Below are positions 8,112-16,406 of a stretch of 64,000 bases of DNA, in pieces. The notes beneath the pieces are model-generated. The model was not told the DNA's origin. It searched no databases and saw only the letters and a program-made list of their open reading frames with translations. Each line of letters opens with the position of its first letter. Positions within the stretch are counted from its first letter, which is position 1. The position numbers and the translations under genes were made by a program. Source of the DNA: [Actinomadura] parvosata subsp. kistnae (lineage in GTDB: Bacteria; Actinomycetota; Actinomycetes; Streptosporangiales; Streptosporangiaceae); the NCBI RefSeq assembly GCF_900323885.1, contig NZ_OOHJ01000015.1:806001-870000 (forward strand), written 5' to 3'.

Positions 8112-9458
8112 ATGGACGCACTTGATCTCGCGCGGTGGCAGTTCGGGGTGACCACCGTGTACCACTTTCTGTTCGTGCCCTTGACCATCGGGCTCGGGAT
8201 CTTCGTGGCCGGCCTGCAGACCGCGTGGCACCGCACCGGCAACGAGCAGTACCTGAAGCTGACGAAGTTCTTCGGCAAGCTGTTCCTGATCAACTTCGCC
8301 ATGGGCGTGGTCACCGGCATCGTGCAGGAGTTCCAGTTCGGGATGAACTGGAGCGAGTACTCCACGTTCGTCGGCGACGTCTTCGGGGCGCCGCTGGCCA
8401 TGGAGGCGCTGCTGGCCTTCTTCATGGAGTCCACGTTCCTCGGGCTGTGGATCTTCGGCTGGGACCGGCTGCCGAAGAAGGTGCACCTGGCGACCATCTG
8501 GGCGGCGGCCATCGGCTCCAACCTGTCGGCCTACTTCATCCTCGCGGCCAACGCCTGGATGAAGCACCCCGTCGGCTACGAGGTCGTGGACGGCCGGGCC
8601 AGGATGACCGACCTGTGGGCGGTGCTCACCAACTCCACCGCGCTCGCCCAGGTCCCGCACGTCATCGCGGGCTCGTTCGTGGTGGCGGGCGGCTTCGTGC
8701 TCGCCGTGTGCGGCTACTGGCTGCTGCGCACGCGCGCCGAGATGTGGCGCCGCGCCGCCCGCGCCGCGCTGCTCATGACGGCGATCGCGGGGGCGGTCGT
8801 CGCGGGCACCGGCGACCACTCCGCCAAGCTCATGTACGAGCAGCAGCCCATGAAGCTGGCCGCCGCCGAGGGCCTGGAGCACGACACGCAGGGCGCCGGG
8901 TTCAGCGTCGTCCCCGGCATCGAGATCCCGAAGCTGCTCAGCTTCCTGTCCACCTACGACTTCGAGGCCCCCGTCCAGGGCACCGAGGACCTCCAGCGGC
9001 GCTTCGAGCAGCAGTTCGGCCCCGGCGACTACCGCCCCGACGGCACCGTCGTCTTCTGGTCGTTCCGCGTGATGATCGTGTTCGGCCTGGCCACGGTCGG
9101 CCTGTCGGTGCTGGGCCTGTGGCTGACCCGCCGCAGGCGGCCGTTCCCCGCGTGGCTGTCGCGGGCGATGCTGCTCGCGCTGCCGCTCCCGCTGGCCGCG
9201 GTGATCGCCGGCTGGCTGCTCAGCGAGATCGGCCGCCAGCCCTGGACGGTCGCGGGCGAGCTGCTGACCGCCTCCAGCGTGTCACCGGGCGTCTCGGTGG
9301 CCGAGGTGGCCACGTCCCTGACGATCTTCACGCTTCTGTACGGCGCGCTCGCCGTCGCCGAGACCGTGCTGCTGGCCCGGCACGTCCGCAAGGGCGTCGA
9401 GGAGCGGGCGCCGGTCCAGGCGGCCGAGGCGCCGCGCGAGCCGTCCCTGATGTACTGA
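8112..9458 (+). CDS. cydA: Cytochrome bd ubiquinol oxidase subunit I
   Basis: 448 residues, multi-span membrane protein. Contains the haem-ligand histidine in YHFLFVPLTIG (His18), conserved helices TGIVQEFQFGMNWSEYS and STFLGLWIFGWDR, and the family signature GRQPW at 374-378. Reduces oxygen to water with quinol and helps build the proton gradient at low oxygen. The Q loop is the short type usual in actinobacteria. ATG preceded by GGGGAG. cydB starts 10 bases downstream. cydDC, needed for assembly, is not in the window. Confidence 0.97.
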   Translation: MDALDLARWQFGVTTVYHFLFVPLTIGLGIFVAGLQTAWHRTGNEQYLKLTKFFGKLFLINFAMGVVTGIVQEFQFGMNWSEYSTFVGDVFGAPLAMEALLAFFMESTFLGLWIFGWDRLPKKVHLATIWAAAIGSNLSAYFILAANAWMKHPVGYEVVDGRARMTDLWAVLTNSTALAQVPHVIAGSFVVAGGFVLAVCGYWLLRTRAEMWRRAARAALLMTAIAGAVVAGTGDHSAKLMYEQQPMKLAAAEGLEHDTQGAGFSVVPGIEIPKLLSFLSTYDFEAPVQGTEDLQRRFEQQFGPGDYRPDGTVVFWSFRVMIVFGLATVGLSVLGLWLTRRRRPFPAWLSRAMLLALPLPLAAVIAGWLLSEIGRQPWTVAGELLTASSVSPGVSVAEVATSLTIFTLLYGALAVAETVLLARHVRKGVEERAPVQAAEAPREPSLMY

Positions 9459-9468
9459 GGAGCCCCCC

Positions 9469-10353
9469 ATGATCGAGTTGTGGTTCGTCATCATCGCCTT
9501 CCTCTGGACCGGCTACTTCGTCCTCGAAGGCTTCGACTTCGGCGTCGGCATGCTGGCGCCGCTGGTCAGCAGGAACGCCGCCGAGCAGCGCGCCGCCCTG
9601 CAGACCATCGGCCCCGTCTGGGACGGCAACGAGGTGTGGCTGATCACCGCGGTCGGCGCCATGTTCGCCGCCTTCCCCGCCTGGTACGCGGGCCTGTTCA
9701 GCGCGTTCTACCTGCCCGTGGTGCTGGTCCTCGTGGGGCTCATCGTGCGCGGCGTCGGCCTGGAGTGGCGCGGCAAGGTGGACGACCCGCTCTGGTGCGA
9801 CCTCGGCATCGTGGTGGGCAGCGCGCTGCCGGCGTTCCTGTGGGGCTCGGTCTTCGCCGGCCTGCTGTTCGACGGCCCGCTCGCGGCCCTGGTGGGCGGC
9901 GCGTTCACGCTGGCCGTGTGCGTCCTGCACGGCGCGGTGTTCCTCGCGCTGAAGACCACCGGCCCGGTACGCCGCCGCGCCCGCACCGCCGCCATGATCG
10001 CCGGCGGCGTGACGATCCCGGTCGCCGTCGCCGCCCTGTCGAGCCTCGGCACCGTCCCGGCCCTCGTCTCCATGGCCGCCCTCGCCGCGGCCACCGCCCT
10101 GATCTGGCGCCGCCGGGAGGGCTGGGCGTTCGCGGCCACGGCGGGCGCGATCGTGCTGGCCACGCTCGCGGTCTTCATGGAGCTGCGGGTCCGGCCGCTG
10201 CCGGGGCTGACCCTGGCCGAGGCGGCGTCGGCGCCGTACACGCTGAGCATGCTGACCTGGATCGGGCTGATCGCGCTGCCGTTCGTGCTGGCCTACCAGG
10301 GGTGGACGTACTGGGTGTTCAGGAAGCGCGTACGCGTGCCGGCGGCTAGCTAG
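9469..10353 (+). CDS. cydB: Cytochrome bd ubiquinol oxidase subunit II
   Basis: 294 residues, eight or nine hydrophobic segments. N-terminus MIELWFVIIAFLWTGYFVLE followed by GFDFGVGML, plus IGPVWDGNEVWLI, are diagnostic for CydB. Partner of CydA in the bd oxidase. An AGGAG ribosome site lies in the 10-base gap after cydA. Its stop overlaps by 8 bases the stop of the converging ABC transporter gene, so transcription from the two sides collides here. Confidence 0.96.
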   Translation: MIELWFVIIAFLWTGYFVLEGFDFGVGMLAPLVSRNAAEQRAALQTIGPVWDGNEVWLITAVGAMFAAFPAWYAGLFSAFYLPVVLVLVGLIVRGVGLEWRGKVDDPLWCDLGIVVGSALPAFLWGSVFAGLLFDGPLAALVGGAFTLAVCVLHGAVFLALKTTGPVRRRARTAAMIAGGVTIPVAVAALSSLGTVPALVSMAALAAATALIWRRREGWAFAATAGAIVLATLAVFMELRVRPLPGLTLAEAASAPYTLSMLTWIGLIALPFVLAYQGWTYWVFRKRVRVPAAS

Positions 10354-11077
10354 CGGGGGCGCCGCCCAGGTACAGGCGGCCCAGGCGGGGGTCGGCGGCC
10401 AGCTCGCGGGCCGGGCCCGAGATGTGCACCCGGCCCAGGTCCAGGACACATCCCAGATCCGCCATCTCCAGGGCCCGGCGGGCGTTCTGCTCCACCAGGA
10501 GCACCGCGACGCCCGTCCGGCGCATGAGGTCGATCCGGTCGAAGACGACCTGCGTGTTGCGCGGGTCGAGGCCCATGGACGGCTCGTCCAGCAGCACCAC
10601 CGACGGCTCCAGCATCAGGGCCCGCGCGAACTCGACCTGCTTCTGCTGCCCGCCCGACAGCAGCCCCGCCATGCTGCCCCACCGCTCCCCCACGACGGGG
10701 AACAGCTCCTTGACCGCCTCGATGCGGGCGTTCAGGCGGGCCTGGTCGCGGACGGTGTAGCCGCCGAGCCGGACGTTCTCGGCCACGGTCATCTCGCGGA
10801 AGACGCTGTGGCCCTGCAGCACGTGCGCCAGCCCGAGGGCGAGCAGGCGCTGCGGCGGCAGGCCGGTCACGTCGCGGCCGTCCAGGAGCACGCGGCCGGA
10901 GCGGGGGGCGAGCAGGCCGCTGGCGACCTTGAGCGCGGTGGACTTGCCGGCGCCGTTCGGGCCGACGAGGCAGACGACCTCGCCGGCGCGGACGGGCACG
11001 GTCAGCCCGCGCAGCACGGGGGCGGCCCGGCCGTAGCCGGCCACGACGTCCTCCAGGGACAGCACCACTTCAGACAC
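10346..11077 (-). CDS. livF: Branched-chain-amino-acid-type ABC transporter ATPase (LivF-like)
   Basis: 243 residues. Walker A GPNGAGKST at 39-47, Q loop, signature LLSGGQQKQVEFARAL, Walker B VVLLDEPSMGLDP and switch histidine region VLLVEQNARRALEMAD. LivF/UrtE subclass of the HAAT family. Last gene of a five-gene operon in order K-H-M-G-F; its start overlaps the end of the livG-like gene. Substrate not determinable from the ATPase. Confidence 0.92.
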   Translation of the reverse strand: MSEVVLSLEDVVAGYGRAAPVLRGLTVPVRAGEVVCLVGPNGAGKSTALKVASGLLAPRSGRVLLDGRDVTGLPPQRLLALGLAHVLQGHSVFREMTVAENVRLGGYTVRDQARLNARIEAVKELFPVVGERWGSMAGLLSGGQQKQVEFARALMLEPSVVLLDEPSMGLDPRNTQVVFDRIDLMRRTGVAVLLVEQNARRALEMADLGCVLDLGRVHISGPARELAADPRLGRLYLGGAPAS

Positions 11078-11798
11078 CGAGGTACGCCTCCAGCACGCGC
11101 GGGTCCTGCCTGATCAGCGCCGGCGGGCCGGCCGCGATGGGCGCGCCGCGGTCGAAGACGATCACGTGGTCGCACATGCCCATCACCATGTCCATGTTGT
11201 GCTCGACGACGAGGAACGTGCGGCCCTCCGCGTTGAGCTCGCGGACGAGGGCCGCGATCCGGTCGATCAGCGCCGGGTTGACGCCGCCGGCCGGCTCGTC
11301 GAGCAGCACCAGGTCCGGCTCGGCCATGAGGACGGCGGCCAGTTCGAGCAGCTTCTGCTGCCCGTACGACAGGTCGCGCGCCTCGGCGTCCTCCAGGTGC
11401 TCGATGCCCATGCGGCGCAGCCAGTGGCGGGCCCGCTCGACCTCTCCCTTGTCGCGCAGCCCGGCCAGCAGCTCGCGCAGCCGGGTGCGGCGGACGGCGA
11501 CCAGCATGTTCTCCAGCACGGTCAGGCGGGGGAAGATCCGGCAGAGCTGGAAGGTGCGGCCGATGCCGGCGTGCGCGATACGGTGCGGCGCGTGCCGGGT
11601 GATGTCGCGGTCGCGGTAGAGCACCCGCCCCGAGTCGGGCCTGACCAGGCCGGTGACGATGTTGAAGAACGTGGTCTTGCCGGAGCCGTTCGGCCCGATC
11701 AGGCCGTTGACGGCGCCGTCGCGCAGCTCGACGGTGGCGCCGTTCACGGCCAGCACGCCGCCGAACGCCTTCGTCAGCCCTTCGGTGCGCAGGCTCAC
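11070..11798 (-). CDS. livG: Branched-chain-amino-acid-type ABC transporter ATPase (LivG-like)
   Basis: 242 residues from GTG 11798, chosen because it gives the usual 4-base GTGA overlap with the livM-like stop. Walker A LIGPNGSGKTTFFN (33-46), the LivG-specific GIGRTFQLCRIFPRLTVLEN, signature LSYGQQKLLELA, Walker B LVLLDEPAGGVNP, and EHNMDMVMGMCD. Forms the ATPase pair with the LivF-like protein. Confidence 0.92.
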   Translation of the reverse strand: MSLRTEGLTKAFGGVLAVNGATVELRDGAVNGLIGPNGSGKTTFFNIVTGLVRPDSGRVLYRDRDITRHAPHRIAHAGIGRTFQLCRIFPRLTVLENMLVAVRRTRLRELLAGLRDKGEVERARHWLRRMGIEHLEDAEARDLSYGQQKLLELAAVLMAEPDLVLLDEPAGGVNPALIDRIAALVRELNAEGRTFLVVEHNMDMVMGMCDHVIVFDRGAPIAAGPPALIRQDPRVLEAYLGV

Positions 11799-12784
11799 CG
11801 CGTCACCCCCTGGAGTCTCTGGCCGGCGCTCTCGTCCGGGATGGAGGGCCCGGCCCGGCGGCGGGTGAAGCGGGCCAGGATGCCGTCCGGCATGAACAAC
11901 ACGACCAGCACCAGCACCAGGCCGGTCGCGGTCAGGTGGATCTGCGTCTCGCCCAGCGCGATCAGGAAGTACTCCCCCGCCGGGGCCACGATGAGCGCGC
12001 CCAGCAGCGGCCCGTACAGGTGCCGGACGCCGCCGAGCAGGCTCATGAGCACCATGAAGGAGGCGATCAGGATCGAGAAGACGAAGATCGGGTCGAGGCT
12101 GCCGAACCAGAGCGCGTAGAGCCCGCCGGCCAGCGCCACGAACAGGGCGGACAGGGCGAAGGCCGCCACCTTGTACGCCGCGGTGGGCACGCCCAGCGAC
12201 TCGGCCTTGTCCTCGTCCTCCCTGATGGCCCGCAGGCCCGCGCCGAAGCGGGAGCGGGAGACGTACCACCAGGACAGCAGCGCGAGCGCGAGCAGCGCCA
12301 GGAACAGGTAGAAGAACACGATGTGCGTCTGGCCGCGGTGCAGGCCGGGGAACGGCGAGGGCACCTGGAGGCCGGTGGAGCCGCCGGTCAGGGAGCGCCA
12401 GCCCTGCACGACGAGGTTCATCATGGACACCAGCGCCAGCGACACGATCACGAACGAGGCGCCGCGCACGCGTACCGCCGCGATGCCGACGCCCACGGCG
12501 AACACCGTGACCAGCAGCGCCGAGACGAGCAGGGCCACCGCCCACGGCACGCCGAGACGGACGACGAGCAGGCCGGTGCCGTACGCGCCGAGGCCGAAGA
12601 ACGCCGAGTGGCCGAGCGAGACGTAGCCGGTGAAGCCGCCCAGCAGGTTCCAGGAGGTGGACATGGCGGCGTACATGACGGTCAGGGCGCCCGCGTACAC
12701 CAGGTAGTAGTTGGGCACCGCCCACGGGTAGGCGATCGCCAGCGCGGCAAGCAGCAGCGGCAGGACCCTAGAAACGGTGTGCAA
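11795..12784 (-). CDS. livM: Branched-chain-amino-acid-type ABC transporter permease (LivM-like)
   Basis: 329 residues with about ten hydrophobic segments. LGGFTGYVSLGHSAFFGLGA and the cytoplasmic coupling loop RFGAGLRAIREDEDKAESLG are typical LivM motifs. TTG start at 12784, supported by GGAGG six bases upstream; it overlaps the end of the livH-like gene by 17 bases. Membrane channel component with LivH. Confidence 0.9.
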   Translation of the reverse strand: MHTVSRVLPLLLAALAIAYPWAVPNYYLVYAGALTVMYAAMSTSWNLLGGFTGYVSLGHSAFFGLGAYGTGLLVVRLGVPWAVALLVSALLVTVFAVGVGIAAVRVRGASFVIVSLALVSMMNLVVQGWRSLTGGSTGLQVPSPFPGLHRGQTHIVFFYLFLALLALALLSWWYVSRSRFGAGLRAIREDEDKAESLGVPTAAYKVAAFALSALFVALAGGLYALWFGSLDPIFVFSILIASFMVLMSLLGGVRHLYGPLLGALIVAPAGEYFLIALGETQIHLTATGLVLVLVVLFMPDGILARFTRRRAGPSIPDESAGQRLQGVTR

Positions 12785-13646
12785 GCCGGCCTCCGAAGAA
12801 TCCCTGGGGGCGCACGAGCAGGGTCAGGAAGAGGAAGACGTAGAACATCATCGTGGCCCAGGTGGCGTCCACGGTGACCAGCACGACGCCCTCGACCATC
12901 CCGAGCACGACGGCGGCCAGCGCGGCGCCGGCCACGCTGCCCAGGCCGCCGACCACGATGACGGCCATGAGCTTGCCGATCCACACCCAGTGCGAGGCGG
13001 GGAAGAACGGGGTGATCAGCGCGAGCACGGTGCCGCCCACGGCGGCGGTGGCCAGGCCCACGCCGAAGCCGTACCCGGCGACGCGCTCGGTCGGCACGCC
13101 GACCAGCCTGGCCGCCTCGCGGTGCTGGATGGTGGCCCGCAGCGCCTGCCCGAACCGGCTCTTGACGAGCACGGCGAACAGCACGGCGAGGGTCAGCGCC
13201 GCCACCCCAAAGGCGATGATCTTGTCGTACGGGAGGTGCACGCCGCCGATCGTGAGCGACCGGGTGGCGTACTCCATGCTGACCGACTTGTAGGAGCCCG
13301 TGTAGAACGTCCCGAGCAGCCCCTCGATCGTCAGCGCGATCCCGAACGTCAGCAATACCGACATCATCGCCAGGTTGTCCGGCGCGAGCCGGGCGATGAG
13401 CAGCCGCTGCACCGCCACGCCCAGCCCGAAGAAGAGCGGCACGATGACCGGCAGCGCCAGGAACGGGTCCACGCCGAGCGTGGTGTGCACGGTGTAGGTG
13501 AGGTAGGCGGCCAGGAACAGGAACGCGGGGTGCGCCACCATGACCACCCGCATCACGCCGAAGTACAGCGACAGGCCCGAGGCGAGCAGGGCGTAGAGCC
13601 CGCCGGTCAGCACGCCCAGGGCCAGCCCCTGGAGGACGAGGCTCAC
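12768..13646 (-). CDS. livH: Branched-chain-amino-acid-type ABC transporter permease (LivH-like)
   Basis: 292 residues from GTG 13646, which overlaps the solute-binding protein stop by 4 bases. LGVLTGGLYALLASGLSLYF at the N-terminus and the coupling loop RFGQALRATIQHREAARLVG are LivH features, as is GGLGSVAGAALAAVVLGMVE. Integral membrane; pairs with LivM. Confidence 0.92.
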   Translation of the reverse strand: MSLVLQGLALGVLTGGLYALLASGLSLYFGVMRVVMVAHPAFLFLAAYLTYTVHTTLGVDPFLALPVIVPLFFGLGVAVQRLLIARLAPDNLAMMSVLLTFGIALTIEGLLGTFYTGSYKSVSMEYATRSLTIGGVHLPYDKIIAFGVAALTLAVLFAVLVKSRFGQALRATIQHREAARLVGVPTERVAGYGFGVGLATAAVGGTVLALITPFFPASHWVWIGKLMAVIVVGGLGSVAGAALAAVVLGMVEGVVLVTVDATWATMMFYVFLFLTLLVRPQGFFGGRLAHRF

Positions 13647-14872
13647 CAGGGCCGCTTCGGGTAGACGAGGTCGGCGGTCTTGGCCTGCTCCGGCAGGACG
13701 ATCTCGATCTTGCCGTCGACGTACTGCTGGATCATGTGCGCCTGCTCGGGCCGGCCCTTGTCGTCGAAGGACAGCGGCCCCACGACCGTGTCGAACGTGG
13801 CCTGCCCGATGTGCTGGGCCAGCTTGTCCTGGCACTCCTTGGTGGGATCGACGCACTTGACGGCGGTCACGGCGGCCTCGACGATCTGGCCGACGGTGTA
13901 GCCGTTGGCCGCGTCCTCGTTGGCGTCGCCGCCGAACAGCTCTTTGTAGCGCTTGACCAGCTCCTGGTTGCCGGTGAACGTCGCGGTGGCCGACCAGCCG
14001 ACCGGCGAGAGGATGTGCTCGGCCGCCCCCTTCACCGCGGCGGGGAACTCCGCCAGCGTCGGCCCCGTCGAGAACGCCGCCAGCTTCGGCTGCACCTTCA
14101 GCTCCTGCAGCGCCCGCACCAGCCCCACCGAGTCCTCGAACTGGGTGCCGCCCACCACCACGTCCGGCTTCGCGGCGGCGATCTTGGCGGCGATGGGGGC
14201 GAAGTCGGTGGTCTCCGGCGGGTACACCTCGTCCACGACGGTCTTGACGCCGGCCGCGGCCAGCTTGTCGCGCAGCCCGTACGCGGTGCCCTGCGCGAAC
14301 GGGTCGTCGAGGCTCGCGTACGCCGCCGTCTTCGGCCTCTTGCCGGGCGGCAGCTTCGTCAGGTAGTCGGCCAGGTAGTTGTAGTGGTCGCTCGCGATGG
14401 CGGGCGCCGCGTAGAACAGCCGCTTGAAGCCCTGCTCGAACACCTCGGCCGCGGCCCCGGCCGGCTCCACGAACAGCATGCCGTACGACTCGGCGACCTT
14501 CGCCGCGGGGATCACCAGGCGCGAGGAGAACGGCCCGAAGACCAGGTCGACCTTGTCCTGCGTGATGAGGGACTCGTAGTCGGAGCTGACCCGGTTGGGG
14601 TCGGAGGCGTCGTCACGGAAGATCAGCTCGACCTTCCTGCCGAGCAGGCCGCCCTTGGCGTTCACCCGGTCCGCCCAGACCTGGTAGCCCTCCTGGATGC
14701 CCTTGCCCGGCTCGGAGAAGTCGCCCGTGAGCGGGAGCGAGATGCCGATCCTGACCGGCCCCCGCTGCTGTCCCGGCGGCTGGGCCGCGCCGGGTTCGTC
14801 GGTCTTCGCGCACGCGGTGAGCGCCAGTGCGCAGATGGAGATGATCGTCAGGCCCTTGCGAACTCTTGCCAT
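13643..14872 (-). CDS. livK: Branched-chain-amino-acid-type solute-binding lipoprotein (LivK-like)
   Basis: 409 residues. Lipoprotein signal MARVRKGLTIISICALALTA then Cys21. The mature part shows the periplasmic-binding type I fold of the HAAT family: IGISLPLTGDFSEPGKGIQE, LIFRDDASDPNRV, VDLVFGPFSSRLVIPAAKVA and PDVVVGGTQFEDSVGLVRAL. First gene of the transporter operon. Its start is divergent from lacI and faces a double LacI-type operator (14901-14927), so it is probably repressed by that regulator. A LacI repressor on a HAAT operon suggests the ligand may be a sugar-related or nucleoside-like compound rather than leucine; that is inference. Confidence 0.9.
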   Translation of the reverse strand: MARVRKGLTIISICALALTACAKTDEPGAAQPPGQQRGPVRIGISLPLTGDFSEPGKGIQEGYQVWADRVNAKGGLLGRKVELIFRDDASDPNRVSSDYESLITQDKVDLVFGPFSSRLVIPAAKVAESYGMLFVEPAGAAAEVFEQGFKRLFYAAPAIASDHYNYLADYLTKLPPGKRPKTAAYASLDDPFAQGTAYGLRDKLAAAGVKTVVDEVYPPETTDFAPIAAKIAAAKPDVVVGGTQFEDSVGLVRALQELKVQPKLAAFSTGPTLAEFPAAVKGAAEHILSPVGWSATATFTGNQELVKRYKELFGGDANEDAANGYTVGQIVEAAVTAVKCVDPTKECQDKLAQHIGQATFDTVVGPLSFDDKGRPEQAHMIQQYVDGKIEIVLPEQAKTADLVYPKRPW

Positions 14873-14900
14873 CGAGGAGACCCCCGTCAGAAGAGGCTGA

Positions 14901-14927
14901 GCGAAAGCGCTTTCGCAAGCGCTTTCG
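14901..14927. promoter_or_regulatory. Double LacI-type operator between livK and lacI
   Basis: A perfect 16-bp palindrome GCGAAAGCGCTTTCGC (14901-14916) is followed by a second, slightly degenerate copy with core AAGCGCTTTCG ending at 14927. AAAGCGCTTT with the central CG step is the classic LacI/CcpA-family half-site arrangement. It lies between the divergent livK and lacI starts, implying control of the transporter and autoregulation. Confidence 0.9.
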
Positions 14928-14974
14928 GTTACAGTTGCACGGGAATCCGCCCCGGACAAGGGGGTCCGCACGAG

Positions 14975-16015
14975 ATGGTGAAGCGACCTTCCCCGCCCGC
15001 TCCGCCCCGATTGGCGGACGTCGCCGCGGCCGCCGGGGTGTCCCTCGCCACGGCCTCGCGGGCCATGAACGGCAGCGCGGGCGTGAGCGCCGAGGTCGCC
15101 GCGCACGTCCAGGCGATCGCCGCCCAGGTCGGCTACGTGCCCAACAGCCACGCGCGGGCGCTGGCCGGCGGGCAGGCGTCCATGGTCGGGCTCGTCGTCC
15201 ACGACGTGGGCGACCCGTACTTCGGCGAGATCGCCCGGGGCGTGCTGCGCGAGACCGACAGCCGCGGCTACCTGGCGCTGATCAGCCAGACCGAGCGGGA
15301 CCCGCGCGCGGAGCTGGCCCGCATCCGCGCCCTGCGCGCCCACCGGGTCACCTCGATCGTGCTGGCCGGGTCCGGCTACGTCGAGGCGGCCACGGAGGCC
15401 GACATCGCGGCCGAGCTGCGCTCGTTCACCGCGGCGGGCGGCCGGGCCGCCGTGATCGGCCGCCACCACCTGCCGGTCGACGCGGTGCTGCCCGACAACG
15501 CCGCCGGCGCCGCCACCCTCATGCGCCACCTGCTCGACCTGGGCCACCGCCGCCTCGGCGTGCTCGGCGGGCCCCCCAACCTCACCACGGTCGAGGACCG
15601 GCTGGCCGGGCTGCGGCAGGCGTTCGGCGCGGCCGGGCTCGACTGGGACGCGGTGCCCGTCGCCCACGGGGACTTCACCCGGGAGGGCGGAGCGGCGGCC
15701 ACCGCCCGGCTGATGCGGGAGCGTCCCGACCTGACGGCGGTGGTCGCCCTGAACGATCCGATGGCGGTGGGGGCGCTGTCGTGGCTGCTCACCCACGGGC
15801 GGCGGGTGCCGGACGAGATCTCGGTCGCCGGGTTCGACGACGTGCCCGTGGCGCAGGACGTGTTCCCGGCGCTGACCACGGTGCGGCTGCCGATGGTCGG
15901 GATGGGCAGGCAGGCGCTGGAGCTGGTGCTCAAGCCGCCGGCCTCCCGCCCGCGCCGGCGCCGCACCGGGCACGAGCTGGTGGTCAGAGCCTCCACGGCC
16001 CCGCCCCCGTCCTGA
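14975..16015 (+). CDS. LacI-family transcriptional repressor
   Basis: 346 residues. N-terminal HTH RLADVAAAAGVSLATASRAM (recognition helix V-S-L-A-T-A-S-R) and hinge region VGYVPNSHARALAGG. The sugar-binding-protein-like effector domain has MVGLVVHDVGDPYFGEIARG, LDLGHRRLGVLGGPP and ISVAGFDDVPVAQDVFPALTTV. Divergent from the livK operon. Its likely operators are the double palindrome next to it and the single palindrome at 16364, in front of the secreted sugar dehydrogenase. Effector probably a carbohydrate. Confidence 0.94.
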   Translation: MVKRPSPPAPPRLADVAAAAGVSLATASRAMNGSAGVSAEVAAHVQAIAAQVGYVPNSHARALAGGQASMVGLVVHDVGDPYFGEIARGVLRETDSRGYLALISQTERDPRAELARIRALRAHRVTSIVLAGSGYVEAATEADIAAELRSFTAAGGRAAVIGRHHLPVDAVLPDNAAGAATLMRHLLDLGHRRLGVLGGPPNLTTVEDRLAGLRQAFGAAGLDWDAVPVAHGDFTREGGAAATARLMRERPDLTAVVALNDPMAVGALSWLLTHGRRVPDEISVAGFDDVPVAQDVFPALTTVRLPMVGMGRQALELVLKPPASRPRRRRTGHELVVRASTAPPPS

Positions 16016-16019
16016 CATT

Positions 16020-16297
16020 CACCGTCACGCCCAGCACCGTCACGCCCAGCACCGTCACGCCTCACCGTCACGCCTCACCGTCACGCCTCACCGTCACGCC
16101 TCACCGTCACGCCTCACCGTCACGCCTCACCGTCACGCCTCACCGTCACGCCTCACCGTCACGCCTCACCGTCACGCCTCACCGTCACGCCTCACCGTCA
16201 CGCCTCACCGTCACGCCTCACCGTCACGCCTCACCGTCACGCCTCACCGTCACGCCTCACCGTAACGCCTCACCGTCACGCCGAGCACCGTCACGAT
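16020..16297. repeat. 13-bp minisatellite, unit CACCGTCACGCCT, 17 copies
   Basis: Two 15-bp variant units (16020-16049) lead into sixteen identical 13-bp units (16050-16257) and one unit with a single change (16258-16270). A 15-bp variant (16271-16285) and a partial copy then follow. The array fills the gap between lacI and the promoter of the sugar dehydrogenase gene. An open frame runs through it, but the low-complexity product (SPSRLTVTPHRHA repeated) is not a credible protein. Confidence 0.97.
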
Positions 16298-16324
16298 CGG
16301 CAAGCTCCGTCATGACAGGAGCTC

Positions 16325-16352
16325 TTGACAGCCTTCAAAGCGGGGTTACGAT
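16325..16352 (+). promoter_or_regulatory. Sigma-70-type promoter of the sugar dehydrogenase gene
   Basis: Consensus -35 TTGACA (16325-16330), 16-base spacer, -10 TACGAT (16347-16352). Transcription would start near 16359, immediately before the LacI-type operator at 16364. Confidence 0.75.
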
Positions 16353-16363
16353 CCGAAAGATCC

Positions 16364-16377
16364 CGAAAGCGCTTTCG
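16364..16377. promoter_or_regulatory. LacI-type operator at the sugar dehydrogenase promoter
   Basis: Perfect palindrome CGAAAGCGCTTTCG, identical in its core to the operator at 14901-14916. It overlaps the start of the predicted transcript and would act as a roadblock or initiation-blocking site for the LacI protein encoded at 14975. Confidence 0.85.
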
Positions 16378-16406
16378 CCCTCCGGGGCCCTGCGTGAGGA
16401 CCCCCG

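Noticed and set aside
16020..16297. CRISPR-like array
   Set aside because: Units are 13 bp and directly adjacent with no spacers, and no cas gene is nearby; it is a minisatellite.
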